NCBI GenBank assembly: GCA_965652425.1
Contig: CBFGVX010000003.1
Location: forward strand, 1 to 64,000
DNA: 64,000 nucleotides
Reading direction: 5' to 3'
DNA from: JANSXG01 sp965652425
GTDB taxonomy: Bacteria > Planctomycetota > Phycisphaerae > Phycisphaerales > UBA1924
Made by a program: the position numbers and the translations under genes. Shown one piece after another: positions 52,843-60,660 of this stretch. Below the pieces are notes generated by a model. That model saw nothing but the letters and a program-made list of their open reading frames with translations, did not search any database and had not been told where the DNA came from. Within the stretch, counting starts at the first letter, position 1; each line of letters opens with the position of its first letter.

Positions 52843-53250
52843 TCAGCCCTCGTGCGAGTACATGAACTCCTCGCGGACAACCTTCCCGTTCTCGACGGTG
52901 TACACGGCGACCTCGTTCATGTTCATCGTGTCGCCGTTCTTGCGGCAACGCAGCCCCACGGTGTAGTGCAGGGCGAACCCGGTCGCGCCGACGAACGGTC
53001 CCTTCACCTCGAAGCTTGTGACCTCGTTCTCGGCTTCCCAGGCCTCGGCTTTGGCCTCCAGTGCTTTCCGCCCGGTCCAGGTGCTGCCATCCCCCTCGAT
53101 CGAGGTGATGCGATCGGCGTCCCACCAGGCGTCCCAGATGGCGGGATCCTTGGTTCCCGAGCGGAGCATGGACGCGACGGCCTGCCCGATCTCGGCGGGG
53201 CCAGAACCGGTGCCGGTGGTGGTCTTGGTGAATGGACAATCGGTATTCAT
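52843..53250 (-). CDS. SnoaL/NTF2-like small protein
   Basis: A 135-residue cytoplasmic protein with the alpha+beta cone pattern of the NTF2-like superfamily: WDAWWDADRITSIEGDGSTW, GRKALEAKAEAWEAENEVTS, GPFVGATGFALHYTVGLRCR and MNEVAVYTVENGKVVREEFM. Members range from ketosteroid isomerases to polyketide cyclases, and the function cannot be assigned. The ATG at 53250 (MNTDCPFTK) is preceded by a GAGGAAAAAAG, so this start is preferred. It converges on the rmuC-linked gene with a 4-base gap. Confidence 0.78.
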   Translation of the reverse strand: MNTDCPFTKTTTGTGSGPAEIGQAVASMLRSGTKDPAIWDAWWDADRITSIEGDGSTWTGRKALEAKAEAWEAENEVTSFEVKGPFVGATGFALHYTVGLRCRKNGDTMNMNEVAVYTVENGKVVREEFMYSHEG

Positions 53251-53639
53251 GGTGCTTTTTTCCTCCGTTCTGCCGCGGATCTGCTGCAGTTCGCCAAGTG
53301 TACGCGGAATCCGTCCATACACCAAACAAAATTTCAAAGAAATATTTCTTGCCAGATGTCACCACTTGGTGAATAATCATGTCGTCGGAGTGGTTGACCT
53401 CTCAATCACACTCCGGCCTGCACAGGCCACAGGCCACAGGGCAGACAGGACTCTTTTTCTCTCCGGTTCTCATGTCCTCCTCCTCCGCCGCCCGTGCCGG
53501 GACACCGGCACTCGCGGCTTCGGCCCGGCTCCTCCCCGGGTCTCTACGAAACCTACTTCTCTCTATGCAACAACCGCCCGCAGCGACCTCCTCCTCCTCC
53601 GGTCCTGCGGGTGGTTTTCGTTTTGGCTAACCGAACCGA
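53251..53639. other. Intergenic stretch, pyrimidine-rich
   Basis: About 390 bases without a credible gene. The plus strand is rich in C and T (TCCTCCTCCTCC runs near 53467-53481 and 53591-53601). It contains a 6-bp hairpin GTGCCG/CGGCAC (about 53503-53520). The minus strand carries the upstream regions of the SnoaL-like gene. Nothing else is recognised. Confidence 0.4.
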
Positions 53640-54836
53640 TCAGCTGACGGTGAGGGTCGGGCGGCTGCTGCCGGTGCGGTTCCCCGCGAGGGTGGCCTGC
53701 GCCTCGATCTGATCGGTCATCCGCTCGAGCGACCGCTTCATCTGCTCGCCCGCATCGGTGTAGTTCTTGCGGGGCGTGCCCGCATCGGAGAACTGGCGCA
53801 TCGCCATGTTCAGGGGGATCGCGCCCAGGAACGGCAGTCCCAGTCTCTGGGCCATCATCTCCGCCCCGCCCCGCCCGAAGATGTCGTACTCCTTGCCGTC
53901 GTCACCGATGAAGTAGCTCATGTTCTCGACGATGCCCAAGACCTCGATCTTGAGCTGCTGGAACATGCGCACCGCTCGGACCGCGTCGTCCTGCGCGACG
54001 CGCTGGGGCGTGCAGACCACCACCGCGCCGGTCACGCTGAGCATCTGGCTCATCGTCAGCGGCACATCGCCCGTGCCGGGTGGCAGGTCCACGATCAGGT
54101 AGTCGAGTTCCCCCCACTCGGTCTGCTCGGCGAGCTGCTTGAACGCGCCGTGGGCCATCGGGCCGCGCCAGATCAGGGGCTTCTCGGGGTCCACCAGCTT
54201 GCCGATGGTCATGGCCTTCACGCCGTGCACATACATCACCTGCAGCATGTTCTGGTGCAGTTGCACATCGAGGTCATGGAGCCCGAGCAGCGTCGGCATC
54301 GAGGGGCCGTAGATGTCCGCGTCGAGGATGCCCACGGCGTAGCCCTTGCGCGCGAGGCCGACGGCGAGGTTCACGCTGACGGTGCTCTTGCCCACGCCGC
54401 CCTTGCCGGCCCCCACCGCGATCACATTCTTCACGCCGGGCATCGAGGGCGACCCGGACTGGGTCTTCCCGGAACTCGTGGTGTGGCTGCTGGCGGCCTG
54501 CTTGAGCGGGATCGTCTTGGGCTGATCGACATACTGGCGACCGTCGCCGGTGTTCGCGGTTTCGGGCTTCTCATCCCCGTTGGGGACCACGAACTCGACC
54601 GTGAGGTTCCGGATCTGCGTCCCGACCTGGCCCGCGGCCTCGTTGAGCACGCTCCGGATATCGGTACGCAGGCGATTGCGCAGCTCCTCGTCCTCCGGGG
54701 CGGCGATGGTCAGGGCGATGTATTCGTCGCACGCCGCGACCTTCAGCACCAATCCGAGCGAGACGAGGTTCTCGGTCGTGGTGGCATCCCGCAGAGCGGT
54801 CAGGGCATCGAGGACTTGCGGTTTGGTGAGGCCCAT
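53640..54836 (-). CDS. Mrp/NBP35-family Fe-S carrier ATPase with MIP18-like domain
   Basis: A 398-residue cytoplasmic P-loop ATPase that carries or inserts Fe-S clusters. The N-terminal ~90 residues form a DUF59/MIP18-like domain (QVLDALTALRDATTTENLVS). The deviant Walker A is AVGAGKGGVGKST (about 142-154), with the second signature DADIYGPSMPTLLG and later VDLPPGTGDVPLTM. The C-terminal CxxC that binds the cluster in many family members is not seen: the loop reads ENMSYFIGDDGKEYDIFGRGG. The ATG at 54836 is preferred because the MIP18-like homology begins there; the frame extends upstream without support. Confidence 0.9.
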   Translation of the reverse strand: MGLTKPQVLDALTALRDATTTENLVSLGLVLKVAACDEYIALTIAAPEDEELRNRLRTDIRSVLNEAAGQVGTQIRNLTVEFVVPNGDEKPETANTGDGRQYVDQPKTIPLKQAASSHTTSSGKTQSGSPSMPGVKNVIAVGAGKGGVGKSTVSVNLAVGLARKGYAVGILDADIYGPSMPTLLGLHDLDVQLHQNMLQVMYVHGVKAMTIGKLVDPEKPLIWRGPMAHGAFKQLAEQTEWGELDYLIVDLPPGTGDVPLTMSQMLSVTGAVVVCTPQRVAQDDAVRAVRMFQQLKIEVLGIVENMSYFIGDDGKEYDIFGRGGAEMMAQRLGLPFLGAIPLNMAMRQFSDAGTPRKNYTDAGEQMKRSLERMTDQIEAQATLAGNRTGSSRPTLTVS

Positions 54837-55012
54837 ATCGAGGTTTTCTCCCGGAAATTCGAGGAAAATTCCACGGCCGCGAAGACCGGGTCGAGGATGA
54901 TAGGCGGAGCCGCCAGCGAGGGTTGAGAGTTCATCGCCCAGGCGGCCTGCAATACCGTCCGTCGCGGGGCGTTGAACTGACGCAACCCGGATTTTCAGGA
55001 AAGGCAACCACC

Positions 55013-56044
55013 ATGTCCAACCACCGTTCCCATACCGTCGTTCGCGTGCTCAGCGCTTCGGCCGCGATTGTTCTTCTCGCCGGCAGCACCCTCGCTCAGG
55101 AGCGCCCGCGTCCGAACCCGAGCGATGCGCTGCGTGGGCCCGCGGTCACCGACCGTGCGATGCCCCGCAGCGAGCGTTTCGGCGACTCGATGATGGAAAA
55201 CCGTCAGCGCGGCGAGTTCGCGAACTTCCGCATGCTCATGGCCTCGGTCAAAGCGCTCGGCGAGCAGGACAACGCGCGACTCAAGCTGACCGAAGAGCAG
55301 GCCCAGGCCCTCACCCGGATCCAGAACGCCTACCAGGGCGAACTGCGCGAGCACATGGAAACGACGCGCGAGCAGACGCAGAACCTGCGCAAGCGCGTGC
55401 AGGAAGCGGTGAAGGGAGCTGGCGAGGATCCCCAGGCCCGCGAGCGGATCATGGATCGCGCCCGCGCCCACGCCCAGGAGATCCGCCAGAACGCGCCCAA
55501 GACCGATCGGTACGAAGCGCTCGTCTGGGAGCAGCTCACGCCGCCCCAGCGCCGATTTGTGACCGCCGAGATGGAGCGGATGTCCGATCAGGCCATGCAG
55601 CAGCGCATGGAGCAGCGTCGCCAGCGTGCCGGTGAAGGTGCTCGCCCCGGTGCCGAGCGGGTCCGCCCGGCCGATGGCCCCGAAGGCCGCCCCGCGGATC
55701 GCCCGCAGCGACCCGGTGCCGCCGAGCGCCCGGCACGCCCGGTCGGTCCCGATGCCCTCAATAACCGCGCGCAGTCGGATCGTCCCGCCGATCGTCAGAC
55801 CGACCGGCCCGAAGCGCAGCAGCGCCGCTGGGCCCAGCTCTTCCAGCGGATCCAGCGCCTCTCGCCCCAGCAGCAGGAGCGGCTGTTCAACATGATCAAC
55901 CAGACTGTGGAACGCGCCGAGTCCTCATCGCCGGACGCCGCCCCCGCCCGCCGCGGCGGCGAAGGCCGCCCCGAGCGACCCGCCGGGGATCGCCCGCAGC
56001 GCGACGGCCGCTCGCCGGGCGTTGGCGGCGGCCCGCGTCTCTGA
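55013..56044 (+). CDS. Exported LTxxQ-like protein with disordered C-terminus
   Basis: A 343-residue protein with a signal peptide (ending STLAQE) and a strong site AGGAAAGG before the ATG. Residues about 75-185 form helices with two LTxxQ-like units (KLTEEQAQALTRIQN and QLTPPQRRFVTAEMER), the pattern of Spy/CpxP periplasmic proteins that bind unfolded protein or metal. The last 150 residues are rich in Arg, Pro, Gly, Asp and Ala, and include another helical LSPQQQERLFNMINQ unit. A terminator follows at 56078. The function is inferred from the motif. Confidence 0.7.
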   Translation: MSNHRSHTVVRVLSASAAIVLLAGSTLAQERPRPNPSDALRGPAVTDRAMPRSERFGDSMMENRQRGEFANFRMLMASVKALGEQDNARLKLTEEQAQALTRIQNAYQGELREHMETTREQTQNLRKRVQEAVKGAGEDPQARERIMDRARAHAQEIRQNAPKTDRYEALVWEQLTPPQRRFVTAEMERMSDQAMQQRMEQRRQRAGEGARPGAERVRPADGPEGRPADRPQRPGAAERPARPVGPDALNNRAQSDRPADRQTDRPEAQQRRWAQLFQRIQRLSPQQQERLFNMINQTVERAESSSPDAAPARRGGEGRPERPAGDRPQRDGRSPGVGGGPRL

Positions 56045-56077
56045 ATCTTCGAATGTCTGAATGATGCCTGATCCATC

Positions 56078-56111
56078 ACGCACCGGTGCGAGCCGGTGCG
56101 TTTCTCGTTTT
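56078..56111 (+). terminator. Intrinsic terminator after the LTxxQ-like gene
   Basis: A perfect 9-bp stem ACGCACCGG (56078-56086) / CCGGTGCGT (56093-56101) with a 6-base loop is followed by TTTCTCGTTTT. It sits between convergent genes. Confidence 0.85.
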
Positions 56112-56117
56112 GCGCTA

Positions 56118-56549
56118 TCAGTCCGGAACCACATTCACGCTCAGAGGCCACGACTCGGTCACCAGCACCGGCTCCTGCGTCAGCCCCCCATCGGTGGTGG
56201 CGGCGGTGACATTGTGGAAACGGATCAGCATGGTGTCCTTCTCAGGATCAACGATGATCTCGGCACGCTCGGCGTGCATGAGCAGTTCCTGCTCACGCGC
56301 GCCGCCGATATCGAAGCGCACATCGAGCAGATCGAGCGTCTTTCGATCCACCTCACCCGCGGCGAGCCGACCGGATGAGCCGATCTCCACCTCGCCCTGC
56401 GCCGCCCGCATGGCAAATGCACGCTTCACCTCGCTGACGGTCCGGGTCTCCTCCGAACAGCCCGCCCCGACCAGCATCGCACCGCCCAGACCGATCGCCA
56501 TCGCAGCGCGGATGAGCGGAGAGAATTCATGAGGGTTTTTGCCCGGCAT
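56118..56549 (-). CDS. Putative lipoprotein, unknown function
   Basis: A 143-residue protein. The ATG at 56549 is fixed by GGAAGG about 8 bases upstream; an upstream in-frame extension has no support. The lipobox is LVGAGCSEE (Cys about residue 31), so the mature protein is lipid-anchored. The mature part is beta-rich (VRFDIGGAREQELLMHAERA, MLIRFHNVTAATTDGG). No family is recognised. It lies 33 bases downstream of the serine acetyltransferase gene on the same strand. Confidence 0.68.
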   Translation of the reverse strand: MPGKNPHEFSPLIRAAMAIGLGGAMLVGAGCSEETRTVSEVKRAFAMRAAQGEVEIGSSGRLAAGEVDRKTLDLLDVRFDIGGAREQELLMHAERAEIIVDPEKDTMLIRFHNVTAATTDGGLTQEPVLVTESWPLSVNVVPD

Positions 56550-56582
56550 ACGCACCTTCCGATCCGGTGCTCGCGGCACCCG

Positions 56583-57566
56583 TTACTTCAATCGGTCGCG
56601 CACGGTCCGCAGCACAAGTTCGGGCTTCTCCTGGCGCACCAGACAGCCGGGAGGCACGCTCTCGGTGACGAACACCGAGCCGGCGATCACGCTGTCATCG
56701 CCGATCACGGTGTCGCCGCCGAGGATCACCGCCCCGGCGTAGATCGTGACGCGGTTTCCGATCGTCGGATGCCGCTTGGTGTCGCCGGTCCGCTTGAGCT
56801 GGCCGTTGGTGTCGAGCTCGAAGCTCGTCGCTCCGATGGTCACGCCCTGGTAGATCCGCACATGGTGGCCGATCTCGCTGGTCTGGCCGATGACCACCCC
56901 CGCGCCGTGGTCCACGAAGAAGGATTCGCCGATCCGGGCTCCGGGATGGATATCGATGCCGGTGCGTGAGTGGGACAGTTCCTGGATGATCCGGGGCAGC
57001 AGCGGCACCTTGAGGCGGTACAGCGCGTGGGCGATGCGGTGCGAGAAGATCGCGTCCACGCCGGGGTAGCAGAAGATCGTCTCGTCGGTGTGCAGGGCTG
57101 CGGGGTCGCCGTCGAAGGCCGCCTGCACATCCAAGGCCAGCAGACGCCGGATTTCCGGCAGTTCGTCCATGAACTCGGCGGCACAGGTCTTCGCCGCCCG
57201 GTCGCACTCGTGCGAGTCCAGACTGTCGGCGGTGTCGGTGTCGATGTGCTTCACATAGCGCAGCACCGCTCGGACCTGCTGCTCGACGGTGAGGTGGATC
57301 TTCGCGACCAGCTCCTGCACATGCAGTCGGAGGTTCTCGGCCGTCAGGCCGCGCCGGCGATAGAAGCCGGGGAACATCAGGTCTCGCAGGTCTTCCACCA
57401 GACCCGAGACGGCGTCCCGATCGGGCAGGTGCGTCTTGAGCAGGTGCCGTGTCCGGGGCTCAGAGAGGATCGACTGGGTCAGCCGGTCGACGATGCCCGT
57501 GTCGGCGGGTCCGCCAGTCGCAATGCCTTGCAAATTGTGGGTGTTCGGGTCTTCGGTCGTGCTCAT
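56583..57566 (-). CDS. epsC: Serine O-acetyltransferase (EpsC/CysE type)
   Basis: A 327-residue cytoplasmic enzyme that makes O-acetylserine for cysteine synthesis. The N-terminal ~170 residues are helical. The left-handed beta-helix follows: DIHPGARIGESFFVDHGAGV, VVIGQTSEIGHHVRIYQGVT, HPTIGNRVTIYAGAVILG and DDSVIAGSVFVTESVPPG, with the catalytic His pair (VDHGAG and the H in IGHHV). It is longer than E. coli CysE (273) at the N-terminus, as in the EpsC subgroup. The ATG at 57566 (MSTTEDP) starts the homology; a longer frame upstream is not used. A large inverted repeat lies in the upstream region. Confidence 0.9.
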   Translation of the reverse strand: MSTTEDPNTHNLQGIATGGPADTGIVDRLTQSILSEPRTRHLLKTHLPDRDAVSGLVEDLRDLMFPGFYRRRGLTAENLRLHVQELVAKIHLTVEQQVRAVLRYVKHIDTDTADSLDSHECDRAAKTCAAEFMDELPEIRRLLALDVQAAFDGDPAALHTDETIFCYPGVDAIFSHRIAHALYRLKVPLLPRIIQELSHSRTGIDIHPGARIGESFFVDHGAGVVIGQTSEIGHHVRIYQGVTIGATSFELDTNGQLKRTGDTKRHPTIGNRVTIYAGAVILGGDTVIGDDSVIAGSVFVTESVPPGCLVRQEKPELVLRTVRDRLK

Positions 57567-58026
57567 GAACGGGATTTCGGTGTTGGGCGAGGGCGAAAGC
57601 GGGAATGGGAGCCGGGGCCCCCGGGCCGACTGTGGAGAAAGCAATGCGATGGTCCCTTCGAACCATGTGGGTGCCCTTGCCCGGATCCCGGCCTTCCACT
57701 CGTCGGAGGCCTGGCCTTCGCCCGGGCGATTCGTATGCAGGGCTCCCGGATGCACTACAAGGGAAAAGCATTGGGTCCACAGTCGGCCCGGAACGGGTCC
57801 GGGCCTTGGCCTCGGCACGGTGCCGCGAGCCGCTCGGAGACTAGCACCGATGGCCCGCCCAAGCGAACGGCGGCGCTGGCTTGCGGATCAAATTGTAGGT
57901 CGCCGTATGTTCGGGTCGATGGACGAGTTTCGATCACCGGGGAACCGGGGGGCGTTCTGCCCGTCCAATTCCTGATATCCGATGGCGGAGCGGGGAGACC
58001 GAGTTCGGGATTTGTCTGAAACGGCT
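57567..58026. other. Long upstream region with a 16-bp distant inverted repeat
   Basis: No credible gene. The feature of note is a perfect 16-bp inverted repeat, CCGGGCCGACTGTGGA (57621-57636) and TCCACAGTCGGCCCGG (57776-57791), with a 139-base loop. The adjoining bases (AGCAATGC against GCATT) partly continue the pairing. Read on the minus strand, this would form a long terminal stem in the 5' leader of the serine acetyltransferase gene. It may be a structured leader, a 6S-like RNA or another ncRNA. I recognise no named family in it. A short 42-codon frame from 57850 on the plus strand is not supported. Confidence 0.45.
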
Positions 58027-58055
58027 TTGACGCTCGGACCGCTCGCCGCTACAAA
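58027..58055 (+). promoter_or_regulatory. Likely sigma-70-type promoter of the small lipoprotein gene
   Basis: A -35 element TTGACG (58027-58032) and a -10 element TACAAA (58050-58055) are separated by 17 bases. The transcript would begin near 58062, with AGGAG at 58070-58074 and the ATG at 58081. Confidence 0.65.
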
Positions 58056-58080
58056 CTAGCCAACCGTTCAGGAGTATGTC

Positions 58081-58359
58081 ATGCGGAAATCCACTGTTGT
58101 TGCTCGTGTCGCCGCCCTCGCCGGATCGTGCGCCCTGTCGTTCATGCTGGTCGGATGCACCCCCAGCTCTGACGCTCGCCACGCCGAGTTCCTCGGCAAC
58201 CCCACCCCCGATATTGATGGCATGGCCATCACGCGCAGCGAGGTCAGCAACCGTCACGCGCTGATCTACGACACCAACTTCCGCAAGATGAACCACGAGC
58301 TCGGCAAGGTCTTCTTCACGGACCGGCCGATGCGCGGCGAGTACCCGATCCCCTACTGA
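58081..58359 (+). CDS. Small lipoprotein, unknown function
   Basis: A 92-residue protein with a strong start (AGGAG 6 bases upstream) and a lipobox LVGC (Cys about residue 26). It has a promoter upstream and a terminator downstream, so it is a self-contained unit. The mature part has no long hydrophobic segment and contains NRHALIYDTNFRKMNHELGK, then FFTDRPMRGEYPIPY. No family is recognised. Confidence 0.72.
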   Translation: MRKSTVVARVAALAGSCALSFMLVGCTPSSDARHAEFLGNPTPDIDGMAITRSEVSNRHALIYDTNFRKMNHELGKVFFTDRPMRGEYPIPY

Positions 58360-58439
58360 TCGCTCGCACGCCTGAGCCCGCCGTTCGCGAGCACGATCGC
58401 GATACCCTCGGTGGGCGAGGCAGGTTCTGATGTATTGTG

Positions 58440-58469
58440 GATCGGTCGGCACCGCCGACCGATCTTTTT
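58440..58469 (+). terminator. Strong intrinsic terminator after the small lipoprotein gene
   Basis: A perfect 11-bp stem GATCGGTCGGC (58440-58450) / GCCGACCGATC (58454-58464) with a three-base loop, followed by TTTTT. It lies 80 bases after the stop and ends before the MFS gene. Confidence 0.93.
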
Positions 58470-58505
58470 CTGCGCTCACCTCGCGTGCCGGATGACTCTT
58501 CCCGT

Positions 58506-59954
58506 ATGCCTTCGGCTTTCCCTACCTTTTCGCGCATCCGCCACCGCTTCAGCCCGCAGTCGCTGCCGATAATGAGCAGGCGCGCCTACTCGTGGGAGCT
58601 GCGCAGCGTGTGCTTCCTGCCGTTCGCGCTGGCGTGCGTCGAGGGCGGTGTGATCGGAACGATCGCGCGCAAGGCGTTCGACGCGGGCGATCTGGTCATC
58701 GCGATCCTCGCCGCGGCACCGGCGCTCTCGAACATCACCTCGCTCCTGTGGACACGCCTGTTCCACGGGCGGAACCGCGTACGCGCGATCCTGATGCTCC
58801 AGGCGATCATCCTGCTCTGCGTGGGCTCGATCGCGTTCGCCCCGATCTCGGCGCGCGGCACGGCCATGATCGTCGTGTCGGTCCTGATCGCGCGGTTCGC
58901 GATGGCGGGCATCATCGTCGCACGCTCGGATGTCTGGCGCGCGAATTACCCGCGCACCGCGAGATCGCACGCGACCGGCAACCTGTCGATGGTGATGACG
59001 CTGATCATCGGGCTATCCGGGCTGCTGATCGGTCTGGTTATGGACCTCGAGCAGGCCCCCGCTCCCGTGCAGAGCGCGTTCCGCCCCGCCCTTGGTCTGG
59101 TGGGCATCGAGCCGGACAACACGGAGAGCGCGTTCCGCTTGTTCTACGGCTTCGCGATGATCGCGGGAATGGTCGGCATCTGGGCGTTCAGCCATGTCCG
59201 CTGGCGAGGAGGGCAATCGCAGGCCCGCACCGAGATCCGACAGCGCGAGTCCAAGGAGAACTCCGGCGGGCCGCTGGCGATGTACGGCGTACTCCGAGAC
59301 GACCGGATGTACCGACGGTACATGGGCGCGATGTTCCTTCTGGGCATCGCCAACATCGCCGCCATGCCCGTATTCATCATCGCGCTCGACGACAACAAGT
59401 TCGAATTGAACTACACGACCGCCCTGCTGCTCACGCATGTGATCCCGGTGCTGCTGCCGGTGCTGGTGATCCCGCTGTGGGCGCGCGTACTCGACCGGAT
59501 GCACATCGTGCAGTTCCGCACCTACCACTCGTGGTTCTTCATCGTCGCCAACGCCCTGACGGCGATCGGCTTCGCGATGGAGAGTCTCGCGATGCTCACC
59601 GCGGCTCGCATCATCCTGGGCGTGGCGTTCGGTGGCGGCATGCTCGCGTGGAACCTCGGCCACCACGACTTCGCCAGGCGCGAACTCGCCTCGGTCTACA
59701 TGGGCATCCACGCCACGCTCACCGGCGTGCGCGGCGCGCTCGGCCCGTTCATCGGCGTGATTCTTTACGCCGGGATCTCGATTCCGGAGTGGACAGGGAT
59801 CGATGAAACAACAATGCCGCCGGTGGTGACCGGCGGCATCGGGGCGTGGACATTCGCCATCTTTGCCTGCTGCGGTGCGATCGGTGCCCTGCTGTTCTCG
59901 CGCCTGCTCAAAGACATGAGAACGCTCGGGGTGGCCGAGGCCCGCGACGGGTAG
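58506..59954 (+). CDS. MFS transporter
   Basis: A 482-residue inner-membrane carrier with eleven or twelve hydrophobic segments. The first is LRSVCFLPFALACVEGGVIG, then LVIAILAAAPALSNITSLLW, and a late pair is AIFACCGAIGALLFSRLL. A cytoplasmic loop at about 245-270 (RWRGGQSQARTEIRQRES) is the usual central loop. The substrate is unknown. Two starts are possible: 58506, used here with GGATGA about 10 bases upstream, and the Met at 58572, closer to the first helix. It converges on the next gene with a 6-base gap. Confidence 0.8.
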   Translation: MPSAFPTFSRIRHRFSPQSLPIMSRRAYSWELRSVCFLPFALACVEGGVIGTIARKAFDAGDLVIAILAAAPALSNITSLLWTRLFHGRNRVRAILMLQAIILLCVGSIAFAPISARGTAMIVVSVLIARFAMAGIIVARSDVWRANYPRTARSHATGNLSMVMTLIIGLSGLLIGLVMDLEQAPAPVQSAFRPALGLVGIEPDNTESAFRLFYGFAMIAGMVGIWAFSHVRWRGGQSQARTEIRQRESKENSGGPLAMYGVLRDDRMYRRYMGAMFLLGIANIAAMPVFIIALDDNKFELNYTTALLLTHVIPVLLPVLVIPLWARVLDRMHIVQFRTYHSWFFIVANALTAIGFAMESLAMLTAARIILGVAFGGGMLAWNLGHHDFARRELASVYMGIHATLTGVRGALGPFIGVILYAGISIPEWTGIDETTMPPVVTGGIGAWTFAIFACCGAIGALLFSRLLKDMRTLGVAEARDG

Positions 59955-59960
59955 AACGCC

Positions 59961-60416
59961 TCAGGACTTCTTGGAAGTCTTGCGGCCGCTCTTCTTGGTG
60001 GTCTTCTTGCGAGTCTTGGCCGGAGCCGAAGCGCCCGAAGCGGTGTACTGCCCGCGACCGACGCGCTTGAACCGCTTGTCGCGGATCAGGGCCTGGTTGA
60101 CGATCGTGCGGAAATTCGGCGAGGTGGTGATGTAACCGGCCTTCTGCACGGCGTCGGCGGCCTCGGTCACCGACATGGTCTTGCCGGTGAGCACGCCCAC
60201 GAGCGCTTCGGGCAGGTTCGAGTCGTTGCGGGGACGGCGTCCGCCGCGAGCGCCGCCCGAGAGTCCGCCGATCGAAGCGATCTCGGCGTCGATCTCAGCG
60301 AGCTGCTTGACGAGCTTCTCGCGACGCTTCTGGAGCGACTTCGCGTGCTTCTCACGACGCTTGATCTCGCTCTGCAGCGCGGTGATGCTCATGTCGGTCA
60401 GATCGGATTTGGCCAT
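59961..60416 (-). CDS. H1-like DNA-binding protein with coiled coil and Lys-rich tail
   Basis: A 151-residue protein. Residues 5-50 are a Lys/Glu coiled coil (LQSEIKRREKHAKSLQKRRE). About 70-125 is a winged-helix-like segment (ALVGVLTGKTMSVTEAADAV, YITTSPNFRTIVNQALIRD, KRFKRVGRGQYT). The tail is basic with KTRKKTTKKSGRKTSKKS. The combination is like bacterial histone-H1-type DNA-binding proteins and suggests a nucleoid or regulatory role. AAAGGAAC is 8 bases before the ATG. A promoter with a dyad at its start lies about 140 bases upstream. Confidence 0.78.
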   Translation of the reverse strand: MAKSDLTDMSITALQSEIKRREKHAKSLQKRREKLVKQLAEIDAEIASIGGLSGGARGGRRPRNDSNLPEALVGVLTGKTMSVTEAADAVQKAGYITTSPNFRTIVNQALIRDKRFKRVGRGQYTASGASAPAKTRKKTTKKSGRKTSKKS

Positions 60417-60539
60417 TTCTGATGTTCCTTTAGAAGTTGCGCGATTGCTCAGTGCGATCGCTGTGCGGGGTTCCGTCGGCTTGCTGGTGACCGAACGGGC
60501 TTATGGAACAAGCCGGGACGGGGATCGGACACCACGAAA

Positions 60540-60588
60540 GCTCACATGCGTGAGCGAAAAGCATAGAGCTGTTATATGAGAATTGCAA
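60540..60588 (-). promoter_or_regulatory. Likely promoter with a dyad at the transcription start, H1-like gene
   Basis: On the minus strand, TTGCAA (60583-60588) and TATGCT (60560-60565) are separated by 17 bases. Just downstream, at the expected start of transcription, lies the dyad GCTCAC-ATGC-GTGAGC (60540-60555). This is the arrangement of a repressor operator. A hairpin CGCAAGGA/TCCTTGCG (60592-60614) lies immediately upstream and may close off the parB transcript. The leader to the ATG would be about 130 bases. Confidence 0.45.
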
Positions 60589-60660
60589 CGCCGCAAGGAC
60601 AGATCCTCCTTGCGCGTCGTTCAATCCACTGCCATGAAACAACCAACCTCATTGCTCCAC

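Noticed and set aside
53379..53630. An 83-residue plus-strand frame in the pyrimidine-rich gap
   Set aside because: Ser/Ala/Gly low-complexity from C/T-rich DNA; no ribosome site and no domain.
57850..57975. A 42-codon plus-strand frame (MARPSERRRWLADQ ...)
   Set aside because: No ribosome site; the composition does not look coding and it falls in a region with other likely roles.
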